Below, piece after piece: positions 47,562 through 57,906 of a stretch of DNA of 64,000 nt (position 1 is the first letter of the stretch; every line of letters begins with the position of its first letter). Source of the DNA: DASTFY01 sp963813375 (GTDB taxonomy: Bacteria > Actinomycetota > Acidimicrobiia > Acidimicrobiales > Ilumatobacteraceae); NCBI GenBank assembly GCA_963813375.1, contig CAWEYT010000010.1, positions 441,949 to 505,948 of the forward strand, written 5' to 3'. Both the position numbers and the translations under genes were made by a program. The notes below the pieces were generated by a model. The model had not been told where the DNA came from, ran no database searches, and saw nothing but the letters and a program-made list of their open reading frames with translations.

Positions 47562-48683
47562 TCAGGACACCCCTAGGCGCTCGACGACGAGGTTGAGTCG
47601 GTCGAGAGGTTGTACCACGGCCACACGCACGTAGTTGGCACTGCGCGCTCCGTAGAACTCCCCCGGGCTGACCAGTGCGCCTCCCTCACGGGCCAGGCGT
47701 TCCGCGAAGGCCCAACCGTCGTCGACCTCGAACCAGAGGTAGAAACCTCCCTCCGGCATGGGCACCGCCGACCGTGACCATCTCCCGAGCGTGTCCGCCA
47801 TCAGCTCGAGACGCGAGCGGTACCGCTCGCGCTGGACCTGCACGTGCTCGTCGTCGTCGAGGGCGACGACACCTGCGGCCTGCGCCGGGCCGGGCACGAG
47901 CAGGCCGACGTGCTTGCGCACCTCCTGCAGGTACGTGACCAGCTCACCATCACCGGCGTAGAAGCCGACACGAAGGCCGGCCAGGTTCGAACGCTTCGAC
48001 AGTGAGTGGACGGCGACCACACCCTCGAGGCCGTGCTCCAGGATCGTGCGGGGCGGCGTGTCCCAGGTGAACTCGCAGTAGCACTCGTCGCTGAACACCG
48101 GGACGCCGTGGGCTCGCCCCCACTCGGCTGCCGCGGCCAGGTCGTCGAGCGCGCCGGTCGGATTGGCGGGGCTGTTGACCCACAGCACGAGAGCACGGGC
48201 GGCGTCGTCGGGATCGATGGCGTCCAGGCGAGGACGGAGGCCCTCGTCGACCGGCACCGGGACGGCGCGGCAGCCTGCCAGCGTCGCTCCCATCTCATAG
48301 GTCGGGTAGCAGACCGAGGGGTGCAGCACGGTGTCGCGGTCGGGCCTGCGCAACCGGAGCCACTGGGGAAGGGTGCCGACCAACTCCTTCGTGCCGACAC
48401 AGGCGGCGATCTGTCCCGGTGGCACCTCCACGCCGAACCGCCGCGCCAGCCACCTGCTCGCCGCGCCGCGCAACGCGGGCGTGCCGATGCTGGGCGGGTA
48501 GCCCCGCTCGCTGTCGGAGGACGAGAGTGCCGCCACCACCGAGGCCGGCGGCGGATCGCACGGCGTGCCGACCGAGAGGTCGACGACACCGCCCGGGAGC
48601 CGGCTCGCCAGCTCGGCGAGGGTGTCCAGCCGGTCATAGGGATACGGCGGCGGGACGAAGCCGGCCCGATCGAATGGTGACAT
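47562..48683 (-). CDS. dapC: Succinyldiaminopimelate transaminase
   Basis: 373 residues, PLP class I/II aminotransferase. It contains VVDLSVGTPCDPPPASV at the N-terminus, WVNSPANPTGALDDLA, the pocket Asp-x-x-Tyr (SDECYCEF) and the PLP Lys in HSLSKRSNLAGLRVG. It converts N-succinyl-2-amino-6-ketopimelate to N-succinyl-LL-DAP, between DapD and DapE. It begins 32 bp after hflX on the same strand. Confidence 0.92.
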   Translation of the reverse strand: MSPFDRAGFVPPPYPYDRLDTLAELASRLPGGVVDLSVGTPCDPPPASVVAALSSSDSERGYPPSIGTPALRGAASRWLARRFGVEVPPGQIAACVGTKELVGTLPQWLRLRRPDRDTVLHPSVCYPTYEMGATLAGCRAVPVPVDEGLRPRLDAIDPDDAARALVLWVNSPANPTGALDDLAAAAEWGRAHGVPVFSDECYCEFTWDTPPRTILEHGLEGVVAVHSLSKRSNLAGLRVGFYAGDGELVTYLQEVRKHVGLLVPGPAQAAGVVALDDDEHVQVQRERYRSRLELMADTLGRWSRSAVPMPEGGFYLWFEVDDGWAFAERLAREGGALVSPGEFYGARSANYVRVAVVQPLDRLNLVVERLGVS

Positions 48684-48715
48684 CAGGTCGCGGCGCGGCC
48701 GGAGGTCGGCACAGG

Positions 48716-50050
48716 TCAGCGCGGCCGGGAGCCCGCCGGTTGCGGGGCGGCGGCGACGTCGCGAACGACGAACTCGGCCAGACGTCCGGCCGACGGCCCG
48801 CTCAGCCTGGCCCGGACTCGGATGCCGGCGTCGTCGTGCACGGCCGACAGCACCTCGCCCTCACGGTGGAGCGCGGCCAGCACGTCACCCCTGTCGTAGG
48901 GCACGAGCAGTTCGACGACCTCGGCGACCGCCCGGAGGCGATCCGAGACCGCGTTCAGCAGGTCGTCCACGCCCCGCCCGGTGGTGGCCGAGATCGCGAC
49001 GGAGCCCGGATGGAGCTTGACCTGCCGTCGGGCCTCCTCTGGCGCCAGATCCGCCTTGTTGAACACCAGGAGCTCGGGCACGGCGCCGGCCTGGATCTCG
49101 CCGAGCACCGTGTGCACGGCATCGATCTGGGCCTCGGGATCGACGGAGCTGGCGTCGACCAGGTGGACGAGCAGGTCGGCCTCGGCCACCACCTCGAGGG
49201 TGCTCTTGAAGGCCTCGACCAGGCCGTGGGGCAGTCGATGCACGAACCCGACCGTGTCGGTCAGGAGGACGGGCTCGCCGCCGGGAAGCGCCAGGCGCCG
49301 CGTGGTCGGGTCGAGCGTCGCGAAGAGCCGATCCTCGACGAGCACGCCCGCCGTCGTCAGCCGGTTGAGCAACGTCGACTTGCCGGCGTTGGTGTAGCCC
49401 ACGATGGTCACGTTGGCGAGACCGCTCCGGCTGCGGCTGCGGCGTTGGAGCTGCCGGTTGCGCTGCAGGTCGGCCAGATCGTGCTGGAGGCGGGCGATGC
49501 GGCGGGTGAGCCGGCGGCGATCGGTCTCCAGCTTCGTCTCGCCCGGCCCCTGACGAGTGCCGATCCCACCGCCCTGCTGCGACAGCCGCCCCTTGGCGCC
49601 CCGCCGAAGTCGGGGCAGGCGGTACTGCAGCAGCGCCAGCTCGACCTGGGCCCGCCCCTCGAGGGTGTGCGCGTTCTGGGCGAAGATGTCCAGGATCACC
49701 GCGGTGCGCTCGATGGCGGTCCGGCCGAGCAGCTTCTCCAGGTTGTACTGCTGCGCCGGCGTCAGGTCGTTGGCGAAGACGACCGTGTCGGCGTCGACGG
49801 CCAGGCACAGCTCGCGCAGCTCCTCGGCCTTGCCGCGCCCGACGAACGTCGCCGGGTCGGGCCGCTCCCGGCGTTGCTCGAGGCGGGCCACGACGTCGGC
49901 GCCCGCGGTGTCGACCAGCAACTCCAACTCGTCGAGCTCCGCCTCGGTCTCGTCACCGCGCGCGGGTGGGATCGTCACCCCGACGAGCACGATCTTCTCG
50001 CGGATCCCCCGTTCGATCAGCGTGGCGCCGAGCGCCTCGTCATAGCTCAC
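48716..50050 (-). CDS. hflX: Ribosome-associated GTPase HflX
   Basis: 444 residues from GTG 50050 behind AGGAGG (11 nt); the frame is open to 50119. The HflX N-domain has ATFVGRGKAEEL and NDLTPAQQYNLEKLLG, then the helical linker GGGIGTRQGPGETKLETDRR. The GTPase motifs are G1 IVGYTNAGKSTLL, G3 LLTDTVGFVHRLP and G4 VFNKADL. It splits stalled 70S ribosomes. Placed between dapF and dapC. Confidence 0.95.
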   Translation of the reverse strand: MSYDEALGATLIERGIREKIVLVGVTIPPARGDETEAELDELELLVDTAGADVVARLEQRRERPDPATFVGRGKAEELRELCLAVDADTVVFANDLTPAQQYNLEKLLGRTAIERTAVILDIFAQNAHTLEGRAQVELALLQYRLPRLRRGAKGRLSQQGGGIGTRQGPGETKLETDRRRLTRRIARLQHDLADLQRNRQLQRRSRSRSGLANVTIVGYTNAGKSTLLNRLTTAGVLVEDRLFATLDPTTRRLALPGGEPVLLTDTVGFVHRLPHGLVEAFKSTLEVVAEADLLVHLVDASSVDPEAQIDAVHTVLGEIQAGAVPELLVFNKADLAPEEARRQVKLHPGSVAISATTGRGVDDLLNAVSDRLRAVAEVVELLVPYDRGDVLAALHREGEVLSAVHDDAGIRVRARLSGPSAGRLAEFVVRDVAAAPQPAGSRPR

Positions 50051-50132
50051 GTGGTCGACATCCTCCTGTCCGGCCTCTCCTACCTGCCCGACCTGCGCAG
50101 GCCGTTCGACGGCCCGCACCGCATGGCGAGGA

Positions 50133-50972
50133 TCACAGCTCCACCTCGACGGCGCCGACGAAGGTCGCCGGACCGATCAGCGTGACCCGCCCTGGCGCGG
50201 GGTCGTCCAGACGTACCCTCGCATCGCCGCCGTCCATGTGCACCGTGATTTCGCCCGCTGCGGGCTCGGCCAGCCCCCAGCTCGCGGCCGCCCACGCCGC
50301 CGCGCAGGCACCGGTCCCGCAGGCCTCGGTGATCCCTGCACCCCGTTCGTGGACGCGCATGGTGATGGCCGACGGTTCGGGGCCGGGCTCCACGATCTCC
50401 AGGTTGACGTCGGGCACCCGCTGGCCGACGCTGCGCAGATCGACGGTGGCGACGTCCTCGACGGCCACGATCGTGTGGGGATTGCCGAGGCTGAGGTGGG
50501 CCACGGGCCGATGCTCGTCGGCGGCCACGTCCGGCCACGAGGCCGGCGCTTCGATGGCCGTGACCGGCCCCATGTCGACGCTGGCCACCATCGTGTTGGG
50601 CTCGGTGCCGGGGGCGAAGTCGACCCGTCGAGGGCCGGCGTCGGTGGCGACGACCACCGCGCCCCGCTCACGGCCGTGGGCGCGCGCCCAGCCCTGGACC
50701 AGGCACCGGATGCCGTTGCCGCTCATCTCCGCGGTGCTGCCGTCCGAGTTGTAGAGCCGCATGACCACTTCGGCGCCCGTGGCCGCCCGCTCCGCATCAT
50801 CCGGCTTCGTGGCGACGAGGAGACCATCGGCGCCGATCCCATGGCGCCGGTGGCACACGTGCCCGGCGAACGAGGCCCAGGTCCCTCGCCCAGGGGGGAC
50901 GCCGTTCGCGCCGATCACCACCAGGAAGTCGTTCCCCAGTCCGTGGTGCTTCGTGAGGGTGAGGGACGCCAT
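50133..50972 (-). CDS. dapF: Diaminopimelate epimerase
   Basis: 279 residues. It interconverts LL- and meso-DAP. FHGLGNDF-like start (KHHGLGNDFLV), RLYNSDGSTAEMSGNGIRC and EACGTGACA are recognised. In the first catalytic block the usual Cys-Gly-Asn-Gly reads Ser-Gly-Asn-Gly, while the second Cys (ACGTG) is conserved; a neighbouring Cys follows (GIRC). The effect on the two-base mechanism is uncertain. Its ATG overlaps the miaA stop by 1 bp (TGATG), so they are coupled. Confidence 0.93.
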   Translation of the reverse strand: MASLTLTKHHGLGNDFLVVIGANGVPPGRGTWASFAGHVCHRRHGIGADGLLVATKPDDAERAATGAEVVMRLYNSDGSTAEMSGNGIRCLVQGWARAHGRERGAVVVATDAGPRRVDFAPGTEPNTMVASVDMGPVTAIEAPASWPDVAADEHRPVAHLSLGNPHTIVAVEDVATVDLRSVGQRVPDVNLEIVEPGPEPSAITMRVHERGAGITEACGTGACAAAWAAASWGLAEPAAGEITVHMDGGDARVRLDDPAPGRVTLIGPATFVGAVEVEL

Positions 50973-51898
50973 CAGCGGCTCAGCGCGTCCACCAGCAGGT
51001 CAACGGCGTCGTCCTCGTCGTGGTCCATCTCCACCCAGCGTATGCGGCGGTCCCGCTGGAACCAGCGGAGCTGGCGCACGGCGAACTGCCGCGTGCGGGT
51101 GATGGCGAGCGCAGTGGCCTCGTCCAACGAGGACTGACCGTCGAGATGGGCCAGCAGTTCCTTGTACCCGAGAGCCTGCGCGGCGGTGCGGGAGAGACCG
51201 TCCGGACGATCCGCGAGCGCCCGGACCTCGTCCAGCAGGCCGGCGTCGAGCATCGCCAGGAAACGGTCCTCGATCCGGCGAGCCAGGAGGTCCCGCGGCC
51301 AGCGCAGACCGATCTGGACGACACCGTTGTCCGGGTAGTGGGTGAGGCCGGGGCCGAACGAGGAGAACGGCCGCCCGCTCCCGATCGTCACCTCGAGCGC
51401 CCGCACCACCCGACGCCGGTTGGACGGCTCCATGCGGCCGGCCGCGATCGGGTCGAGGTCGAGCAGTCGGCGGTGGAGGGCGGCCGTGTCGTCCTCCCGC
51501 TCGAGCCCGGCCCGGACGTCCGGCCACTGACCGGGCGGGTCGAACCCGTCGATCAGCACGCGGAGGTAGAGGCCCGTGCCGGCCACCAACAGCGGTCGCG
51601 CATCGCGTTCGGCGAGATCGGCGAGGGCCCCGTCGCCGGCCTCCTGGTACATCGTGACCGAGAAGTCGATGTCGGGCTCGACGAGGTCGAGGCAGTGGTG
51701 AGGCACCTCGGCGCGCTCGGCGGGCGTCGGTTTGGCGGTGCCGATGTCCATGCCCCGATAGACCTGCATCGAGTCGACGACGACGACCTCCGTGCCCGCC
51801 ACCTTCGCTCCCGCCAGGAGGGCGAGCGTGGACTTGCCGGCCCCGGTCGGGCCGACGAGAGCGACCGGTCGAGGGGCCGCGGGCCCGGAAACGCTCAC
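50972..51898 (-). CDS. miaA: tRNA dimethylallyltransferase
   Basis: 308 residues. It adds a dimethylallyl group to A37 of tRNAs reading U-starting codons. P-loop is LVGPTGAGKSTLAL, with DSMQVYRGMDIGTAKPTPAERAEVPHHCLD and VAGTGLYLRVLIDGF typical of MiaA, and RTRQFAVRQLRWFQRD near the C-terminus. Precedes dapF with a 1-bp overlap and follows miaB by 37 bp. Confidence 0.96.
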   Translation of the reverse strand: MSVSGPAAPRPVALVGPTGAGKSTLALLAGAKVAGTEVVVVDSMQVYRGMDIGTAKPTPAERAEVPHHCLDLVEPDIDFSVTMYQEAGDGALADLAERDARPLLVAGTGLYLRVLIDGFDPPGQWPDVRAGLEREDDTAALHRRLLDLDPIAAGRMEPSNRRRVVRALEVTIGSGRPFSSFGPGLTHYPDNGVVQIGLRWPRDLLARRIEDRFLAMLDAGLLDEVRALADRPDGLSRTAAQALGYKELLAHLDGQSSLDEATALAITRTRQFAVRQLRWFQRDRRIRWVEMDHDEDDAVDLLVDALSR

Positions 51899-51935
51899 CG
51901 CAGCATCGGGCAGGATCGCGGCCGGTAGGGGGCTG

Positions 51936-53366
51936 TCACCCAGCCATCACCGGGATCCGGGTGCGGTGGGAGGCCTCGGCCGTCACCCGCCGCAGCTCAC
52001 CCATGAGGTGATGCGGGCCGGCAGCGGTGATCTCGACCTCGGCGTACGCGCCGGGGCGGAGCGGGCCGGCGGGGCGGAAGTGCACCAGCTTCCCCTGCTC
52101 CGTGCGGCCGGTCGCGAGGGACGGCTCCTTCTTGCTCGGTCCCTCGACCAGCACCTCCTCGACGCGTCCCACGCGGTCCCGATGGCGGGCCAGAGCGGAC
52201 CGCTCGACCACCACCCGCAGCCGTTCGAAACGCTCACCGCAGACCGCTGGTTCGACGAAGCGGTCGGTCAGCGTGGCCGCTTCCGTGCCCGGCCGGGGGC
52301 TGAAGATGAAGGTGTAGGCGAAGTCGTACGCCGCCTCGGCCACCACCTCCAGCGTCTGGGCGAAGTCCTCCTCGGTCTCGCCCGGGAAGCCCACGATCAG
52401 GTCGGTCGAGACGGCCAGGTCGGGGACCGCGCGCCGGGCCGCGGCCAGTCGGTCCAGGTACCGGGCGGCCGTGTACCCGCGGTGCATGGCGGCGAGCGTC
52501 CGGTCGGACCCGGCTTGAAGGGGAAGGTGGAGCTGACGACACACAGCCGACGTCGTGGCCATGGCGTCGATGGTGTCCGCGCGGAGGTCCTTGGGGTGGG
52601 GGGACGTGAAGCGGACGCGGCGGATGCCGGGCACGGCGGCCACCACCCGCAGGAGGTCGGCGAACAGCGGTCGGACTCGTACCGCGTCACCGGCCTGCCG
52701 GGCGGCCAGGGTGAGGTCCCGTCCGTAGCTGTTCACGTTCTGGCCCAGCAGGGTGACCTCGGTGACGCCGTCGCCGGCGAGCGCTTCCACCTCGGCGACG
52801 ACGTCCGCGAACGGCCGGCTGATCTCAGGGCCGCGGACAGCCGGGACGATGCAGAACGCGCAGGTGTTGTCGCAGCCGATCTGGATCGTGACCCACGCGT
52901 TGTACCCGTTGGAGCGCTGGGCCGGCAGCGCGGAGGGGAAGCGGGCGTGGTCGTCCGCGACGGCCTCGGCGAGGATCTCGGTGATGGGCCCGGAACTGCG
53001 GGCCTCCTCGATGAGCGCCGCGCTGCGGTGCACGTTGTGGGTGCCGAGTACGACGTCGACGTGAGGCGCCTTCTGGCGAACGAGGTCCTGGTCCTTCTGG
53101 GCCAGGCAGCCGGCGACGACGATCTGGCGCTCCCGCCCGTCGGCCGCGCCGGCATCCTTCCAGCGCTTCAGGTGGCCGAGGTTGCCGTACAGCTTGTTGT
53201 CCGCGTTCTCCCTGATGCAGCAGGTGTTGAGGACGACGACGTCGGCGTCGTCGAGGGAACCGGCCGGCACCAGCCCGTCCTGCTCCAGCAGGCCGGCGAT
53301 GCGCTCCGAGTCGTGCTCGTTCATCTGGCATCCGAAGGTCCGGATGACGTAGCGGCGGGTTTCCAT
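51936..53366 (-). CDS. miaB: tRNA-2-methylthio-N6-dimethylallyladenosine synthase
   Basis: 476 residues, methylthiotransferase of the radical SAM class. The N-terminal UPF0004 domain has its three Cys (TFGCQMNEHDSE, NTCCIRENA, VAGCLAQKD). The radical-SAM cluster is IGCDNTCAFCIVP, and a TRAM domain closes the protein (GKLVHFRPAGPLRPGAYAEVEI). It completes the ms2i6A modification begun by MiaA, its neighbour. 101 bp after recA; no recX lies between. Confidence 0.96.
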   Translation of the reverse strand: METRRYVIRTFGCQMNEHDSERIAGLLEQDGLVPAGSLDDADVVVLNTCCIRENADNKLYGNLGHLKRWKDAGAADGRERQIVVAGCLAQKDQDLVRQKAPHVDVVLGTHNVHRSAALIEEARSSGPITEILAEAVADDHARFPSALPAQRSNGYNAWVTIQIGCDNTCAFCIVPAVRGPEISRPFADVVAEVEALAGDGVTEVTLLGQNVNSYGRDLTLAARQAGDAVRVRPLFADLLRVVAAVPGIRRVRFTSPHPKDLRADTIDAMATTSAVCRQLHLPLQAGSDRTLAAMHRGYTAARYLDRLAAARRAVPDLAVSTDLIVGFPGETEEDFAQTLEVVAEAAYDFAYTFIFSPRPGTEAATLTDRFVEPAVCGERFERLRVVVERSALARHRDRVGRVEEVLVEGPSKKEPSLATGRTEQGKLVHFRPAGPLRPGAYAEVEITAAGPHHLMGELRRVTAEASHRTRIPVMAG

Positions 53367-53467
53367 GGGAGACCCAAGGATAGAGGCGGGCCGGGTCGGC
53401 GGCGGTGTGCTGCTGCACGGCAGGTCCGCGTCAGGAGCGCCGGCGACATCCGGCCGGCGACGAAGAT

Positions 53468-54547
<1,080 letters not shown>

Positions 54548-54718
54548 CGGTCTCTCCCTACGTTCCGTGCCGGTTGTTCCGGCGCCACGCTCGATGTCGA
54601 GGGGGTGCGGGCGCCCTGTGGGACGTCGACCCCGATGCCTGCGAACCCTACGTACGGGGTGCTACACGGTTCGGGGACCGAACCCGTGAAGCTGCTTTGA
54701 ACGACAGCATCGTAACTT

Positions 54719-54732
54719 CGAACGCCTGTTCG
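54719..54732. promoter_or_regulatory. LexA box upstream of recA
   Basis: CGAACGCCTGTTCG, perfect GAAC-N4-GTTC, 172 bp before the recA ATG. The same 13-nt core recurs at 61244-61257. Confidence 0.85.
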
Positions 54733-54745
54733 TTCAAGTATCCCT

Positions 54746-55198
54746 TCAAGTACCTGGGGCAGGTCCCTGACGGAGCGATGCCGAGGCGTCCGCCACCTCG
54801 GCCGGCTGGAGTGGGTGCATGGCGAGGTCGATGGCGGCCCAGATCGTGGACGTGAACGGGTAGACGAGCAACGGGACCAGCACGGCCACGGCGATGCACG
54901 CCAGGGTGATCGGCACCACCTCGATGTCCGGATAGGTCACGACCATCCCGACCACGAGCACGACGAGGATGGCCCCGAAGGTGAGGATCGTGTTCACGGT
55001 CAGGCTGCCGAGCATGAAGCCCTCCTGCCGCTCGTACCGGTAGCCGCACGTCCGGCATCGGTCCACGCGGCCGAACCAGCCGCGGAGCCACGCGCGCCGC
55101 CCGCCGCATCGGGGACAGCGCAGCCGCACCGCGCGACCGACCATGCGCACGAACGACACCGGCGCGACGATCTGGCCGGCAGGCAGGTCCTTCGCCAT
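54746..55198 (-). CDS. DUF983 family membrane protein
   Basis: 150 residues (GTG at 55201 is an alternative start). A four-Cys zinc ribbon (RLRCPRCGG, then CRTCGYRY) is followed by EGFMLGSLTVNTILTFGA and two to three membrane helices, typical of DUF983. The function is unknown. Divergent from the membrane protein at 55245 with a gap of about 46 bp. It ends before the recA promoter. Confidence 0.85.
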   Translation of the reverse strand: MAKDLPAGQIVAPVSFVRMVGRAVRLRCPRCGGRRAWLRGWFGRVDRCRTCGYRYERQEGFMLGSLTVNTILTFGAILVVLVVGMVVTYPDIEVVPITLACIAVAVLVPLLVYPFTSTIWAAIDLAMHPLQPAEVADASASLRQGPAPGT

Positions 55199-55244
55199 CA
55201 CCGGTGCATGCTACGAACGTCGCCCGCCCGCAATACTCCCTGCC

Positions 55245-56009
55245 GTGCGCCGAGCGATCGCCTCCATCCTGATCGTCGTCGGCCTCGTGATCGGAGCGTT
55301 CACGCTGAGCGGGTGGTGGGTCCGCCGGACCGCGTTCGTCACCTCGCGGACCGAACGTCTGGCCGACGACATCCTGGCTGATCCGGTGCTCCGCGACGAC
55401 CTCGCCCGGCGCATCGCAGAGGAGGTGGCCCCGCAGCTCGGGACCGACCCGGTCATCGTCCGTCGGGTGGCCGACGACACGCTGGCCCGCCCGGCCGTGG
55501 CAAGTCTGTTCGCACCGATCATCGGCGACATCCACGCCCGCCTCATCGGCACGCGGCCCGAGCCCGTCGTCGTCGGCCCTGATCTCCTGGCCGCGGCGCT
55601 CGGCGACGTGCGCGCCCAGTCGTTGCCGCCCGTGACGCTCGAGATCCCGCCGATCGACGAGCTCGATTCGGCCCGCCGCGCCCTCGAACGCAACGTCGGC
55701 CGAGGTGCGCTGCTCTCACTGGCGTTGGTGCTCCTCGGCGTGGCGCTCCACCCATGGCGCGCCGCCGCGCTCGGGATGGTCGGGGTCGGCTGCCTCGCCA
55801 CCGCCGTGCTCGTGCTGGTCGTCGGCTACCTCGTACCGGTGCGCGCCGTGCCGGCGCTGTCGGACGAGCCCTGGCTGGCGCTCGTGCCCGACGTCGCTCG
55901 CAACCAGCAGCCTGTGCTCATCGCCGTCGTCGTGCTCCTGGTCGGTGCCGGTCTGGGCTGCCTGGCCGGCGCCGGGCTCCTGGCCCGCCGTCGCGGCGCC
56001 GAGGCGTGA
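55245..56009 (+). CDS. Membrane protein of unknown function
   Basis: 254 residues from GTG 55245. The first helix (IASILIVVGLVIGAFTLSGWW) is followed by an extracytoplasmic region of about 130 residues with TERLADDILADPVLRDDLARRIAEEV. Three helices occur near the C-terminus (LLSLALVLLGVALHP; LGMVGVGCLATAVLVLVVGYLV; VLIAVVVLLVGAGLGCLAGAGLL), then a basic tail. No domain recognised. The GTG was chosen because the upstream open frame crosses the DUF983 gene. Confidence 0.7.
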   Translation: MRRAIASILIVVGLVIGAFTLSGWWVRRTAFVTSRTERLADDILADPVLRDDLARRIAEEVAPQLGTDPVIVRRVADDTLARPAVASLFAPIIGDIHARLIGTRPEPVVVGPDLLAAALGDVRAQSLPPVTLEIPPIDELDSARRALERNVGRGALLSLALVLLGVALHPWRAAALGMVGVGCLATAVLVLVVGYLVPVRAVPALSDEPWLALVPDVARNQQPVLIAVVVLLVGAGLGCLAGAGLLARRRGAEA

Positions 56010-56030
56010 TCCGGGCCGACGCTCGTCCGG

Positions 56031-57401
56031 TCAGGCGGTGACGGCGTCGGCGAAGGAGCGGAACACCTCTACTCCGTGGGCGATGTCGGCATCGTCGTGC
56101 ATGACGGAGATGAGCCACTGCTCGTCGAGACCGGGCGGCAGCAGGACGCCACGGTTGATCCCCCACAGCCACTGCGCGAACGCGAGGTCGAAGTCCGTCG
56201 CCTTGTAGTCCCGGTAGTTGCGGACCGGATCGGGCGACCAGGTGATGCAGCCCTTGGCGCCGAACTGGACCGTGTGCGCGGGAAGCGATCGCTCGGCGAT
56301 GATGGCGTCACAGGCATCGAGGTAGCGACGGTTGCGGTCGATGGCCTCCTGCGTCGCCTCGGGGGTGCAGACCTCGGCGAGCACGGCCTTGGTGGCCGCC
56401 ATCACGAGCGGGTTGCCGTTGTAGGTGCCGAGGTGCAGCACCTTGCCCGCGGCCACCGAGTCCATGTACTCCTGCCGTCCGCCGAACGCGCCGATCGGCA
56501 GGCCACCGCCGATCGACTTGGCCAGGGACACCAGGTCCGGCTGGACGCCGAGGGCGCCGGTCGCGCCGCCCCAACCGGCCGTGATGCCGGTCTTGACCTC
56601 GTCGAAGATCAGGAGGGTGCCGTGGCGCCGGGTGATCTCCCTGACCGCCTCGAGGTAGCCGGGCTCGGGCAGGCAGATGCCGATGTTCTCCATCACCGGC
56701 TCGACGATGAAGCAGGCGACGTCGCCGCCCTCCAACACCCGGTCCAGCACGTCCGGCCTGTTGTACGGGACGACGACCGTGTCGCCGAGCACGGCTCTGG
56801 TGATGCCGGCCGTCGCCGGGATGGCACGAGGCGCGTCGGGCGGCCCGGCCTCGGACACCGGCGGCTTCATCGAGATCATCACCTCGTCGTGGTGGCCGTG
56901 GTACCCGCCCTCGACCTTGACGAGCTTGTCCCGACCGGTCACGCCCCGCGCGATGCGGATGGCGTCCATGGTCGCCTCGGTGCCGGAGTTGGTGAAGCGC
57001 CACATCGGGAGCCGGTAGCGCTCGGCCAGCAGCTCGGCGACATCGGCGTTGGTCTCGCACGGTGTCACGAACAGGGTGCCGTCATCGAGTTGCTCCTCGA
57101 TGGCGGCCCGCACCTTCGGGTGGCAGTGACCGGCGAACAGCGCGCCGAACCCCATGTTGAAGTCGACGTAGTGGTTGCCGTCCACGTCCTCCAGCCAGGC
57201 CGCCTGCGCCCGCTTGGCCACGACCGGATGGGGGTCATAGGCCTGGAACGACGACGGCACGCCCAACGGCAGGCTCTTGCGGGCCCGATCGGTCGCGGCC
57301 TGCGATCTGGGGGTGCGGTCGCGGTACGCGGCTTGTTCGATCTCGCCGATCTCGCGGGCGCGGGCGGCGAGGGAGGATGCGTAGGAATCCGTGGCAGCCA
57401 T
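56031..57401 (-). CDS. Class III aminotransferase, glutamate-1-semialdehyde aminomutase-like
   Basis: 456 residues from ATG 57401, after an AGGGAG site. PLP class III motifs: TNSGTEATMDAIRIARGVTGRDKLVKVEGGYHGHHD, IFDEVKTGITAG, and the PLP Lys in SLAKSIGGGLPIGAFGG. HemL makes 5-aminolevulinate; however the N-terminal 40 residues and GLDEQWLISVMHDDADI end fit HemL relatives with other substrates as well. No other haem gene lies nearby, so the precise reaction is unsettled. Confidence 0.85.
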   Translation of the reverse strand: MAATDSYASSLAARAREIGEIEQAAYRDRTPRSQAATDRARKSLPLGVPSSFQAYDPHPVVAKRAQAAWLEDVDGNHYVDFNMGFGALFAGHCHPKVRAAIEEQLDDGTLFVTPCETNADVAELLAERYRLPMWRFTNSGTEATMDAIRIARGVTGRDKLVKVEGGYHGHHDEVMISMKPPVSEAGPPDAPRAIPATAGITRAVLGDTVVVPYNRPDVLDRVLEGGDVACFIVEPVMENIGICLPEPGYLEAVREITRRHGTLLIFDEVKTGITAGWGGATGALGVQPDLVSLAKSIGGGLPIGAFGGRQEYMDSVAAGKVLHLGTYNGNPLVMAATKAVLAEVCTPEATQEAIDRNRRYLDACDAIIAERSLPAHTVQFGAKGCITWSPDPVRNYRDYKATDFDLAFAQWLWGINRGVLLPPGLDEQWLISVMHDDADIAHGVEVFRSFADAVTA

Positions 57402-57503
57402 GGGTCTCCCTGTCGGAATGCGTCGAGGGCAGGGTACTCCGCGACGAAATCCCGCCCGGCCTGCGGTGGCCTGACCCTGGCCGCTCCGACGGGTCTCCCG
57501 CAC

Positions 57504-57552
57504 GTTCTCGCGGCCCTCCGTCTCGCCCAGCGAGACCGTCCCCCGCGAGAAC
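57504..57552. repeat. Nested intergenic palindrome
   Basis: Outer arms GTTCTCGCGG/CCGCGAGAAC (10 bp) and inner arms GTCTCGC/GCGAGAC (7 bp) with a CCA loop. It lies in the 243-bp gap between the aminotransferase start and tRNA-His, where no gene is seen. Confidence 0.6.
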
Positions 57553-57644
57553 CCCGGCCGGTCAGTCACGAGGCGCGGTGCCACCGGGCCGGCCAGATCA
57601 GCCGGTGGAGGCGGACACTCGCTGTGGCATGATGTTCGTCCCTT

Positions 57645-57723
57645 GGTGGGCGTAGCTCAGTCTGGTTAGAGCGTCAGGTTGTGGCCCTGAAGGCCGGGGG
57701 TTCAAGTCCCCTCGCTCACCCCA
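57645..57723 (+). tRNA. tRNA-His (GTG)
   Basis: Cloverleaf with an encoded G-1 (57645), acceptor GTGGGCG/CGCTCAC, D-arm GCTCAGTCTGGTTAGAGC, anticodon stem TCAGG/CCTGA with loop TTGTGGC giving GTG, and T-arm GGGGG TTCAAGT CCCCT. C73 pairs with G-1 as required for histidine, and CCA (57721-57723) is encoded. Confidence 0.95.
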
Positions 57724-57781
57724 AGCACCCGATCGACGGACGAGGCGGTCGTCGCCGCGCGCCGTACACTCCGATGCCTTC

Positions 57782-57853
57782 GCGCCTCTAGCTCAACGGC
57801 AGAGCAACGGACTCTTAATCCGCAGGTTCTGGGTTCGAATCCCAGGGGGCGCA
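57782..57853 (+). tRNA. tRNA-Lys (CTT)
   Basis: Acceptor GCGCCTC/GGGGCGC, D-arm GCTCAACGGCAGAGC, anticodon loop CTCTTAA giving CTT, T-arm CTGGG TTCGAAT CCCAG, discriminator A. No encoded CCA. A tyrosine integrase gene points at its 3' end 54 bp away, so it is the likely attachment site of the following island. Confidence 0.94.
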
Positions 57854-57906
57854 CGCCATCTACGTGGGGCGATGACCGGCGCAGACGGGGCGTGGTCACA
57901 GAATGG

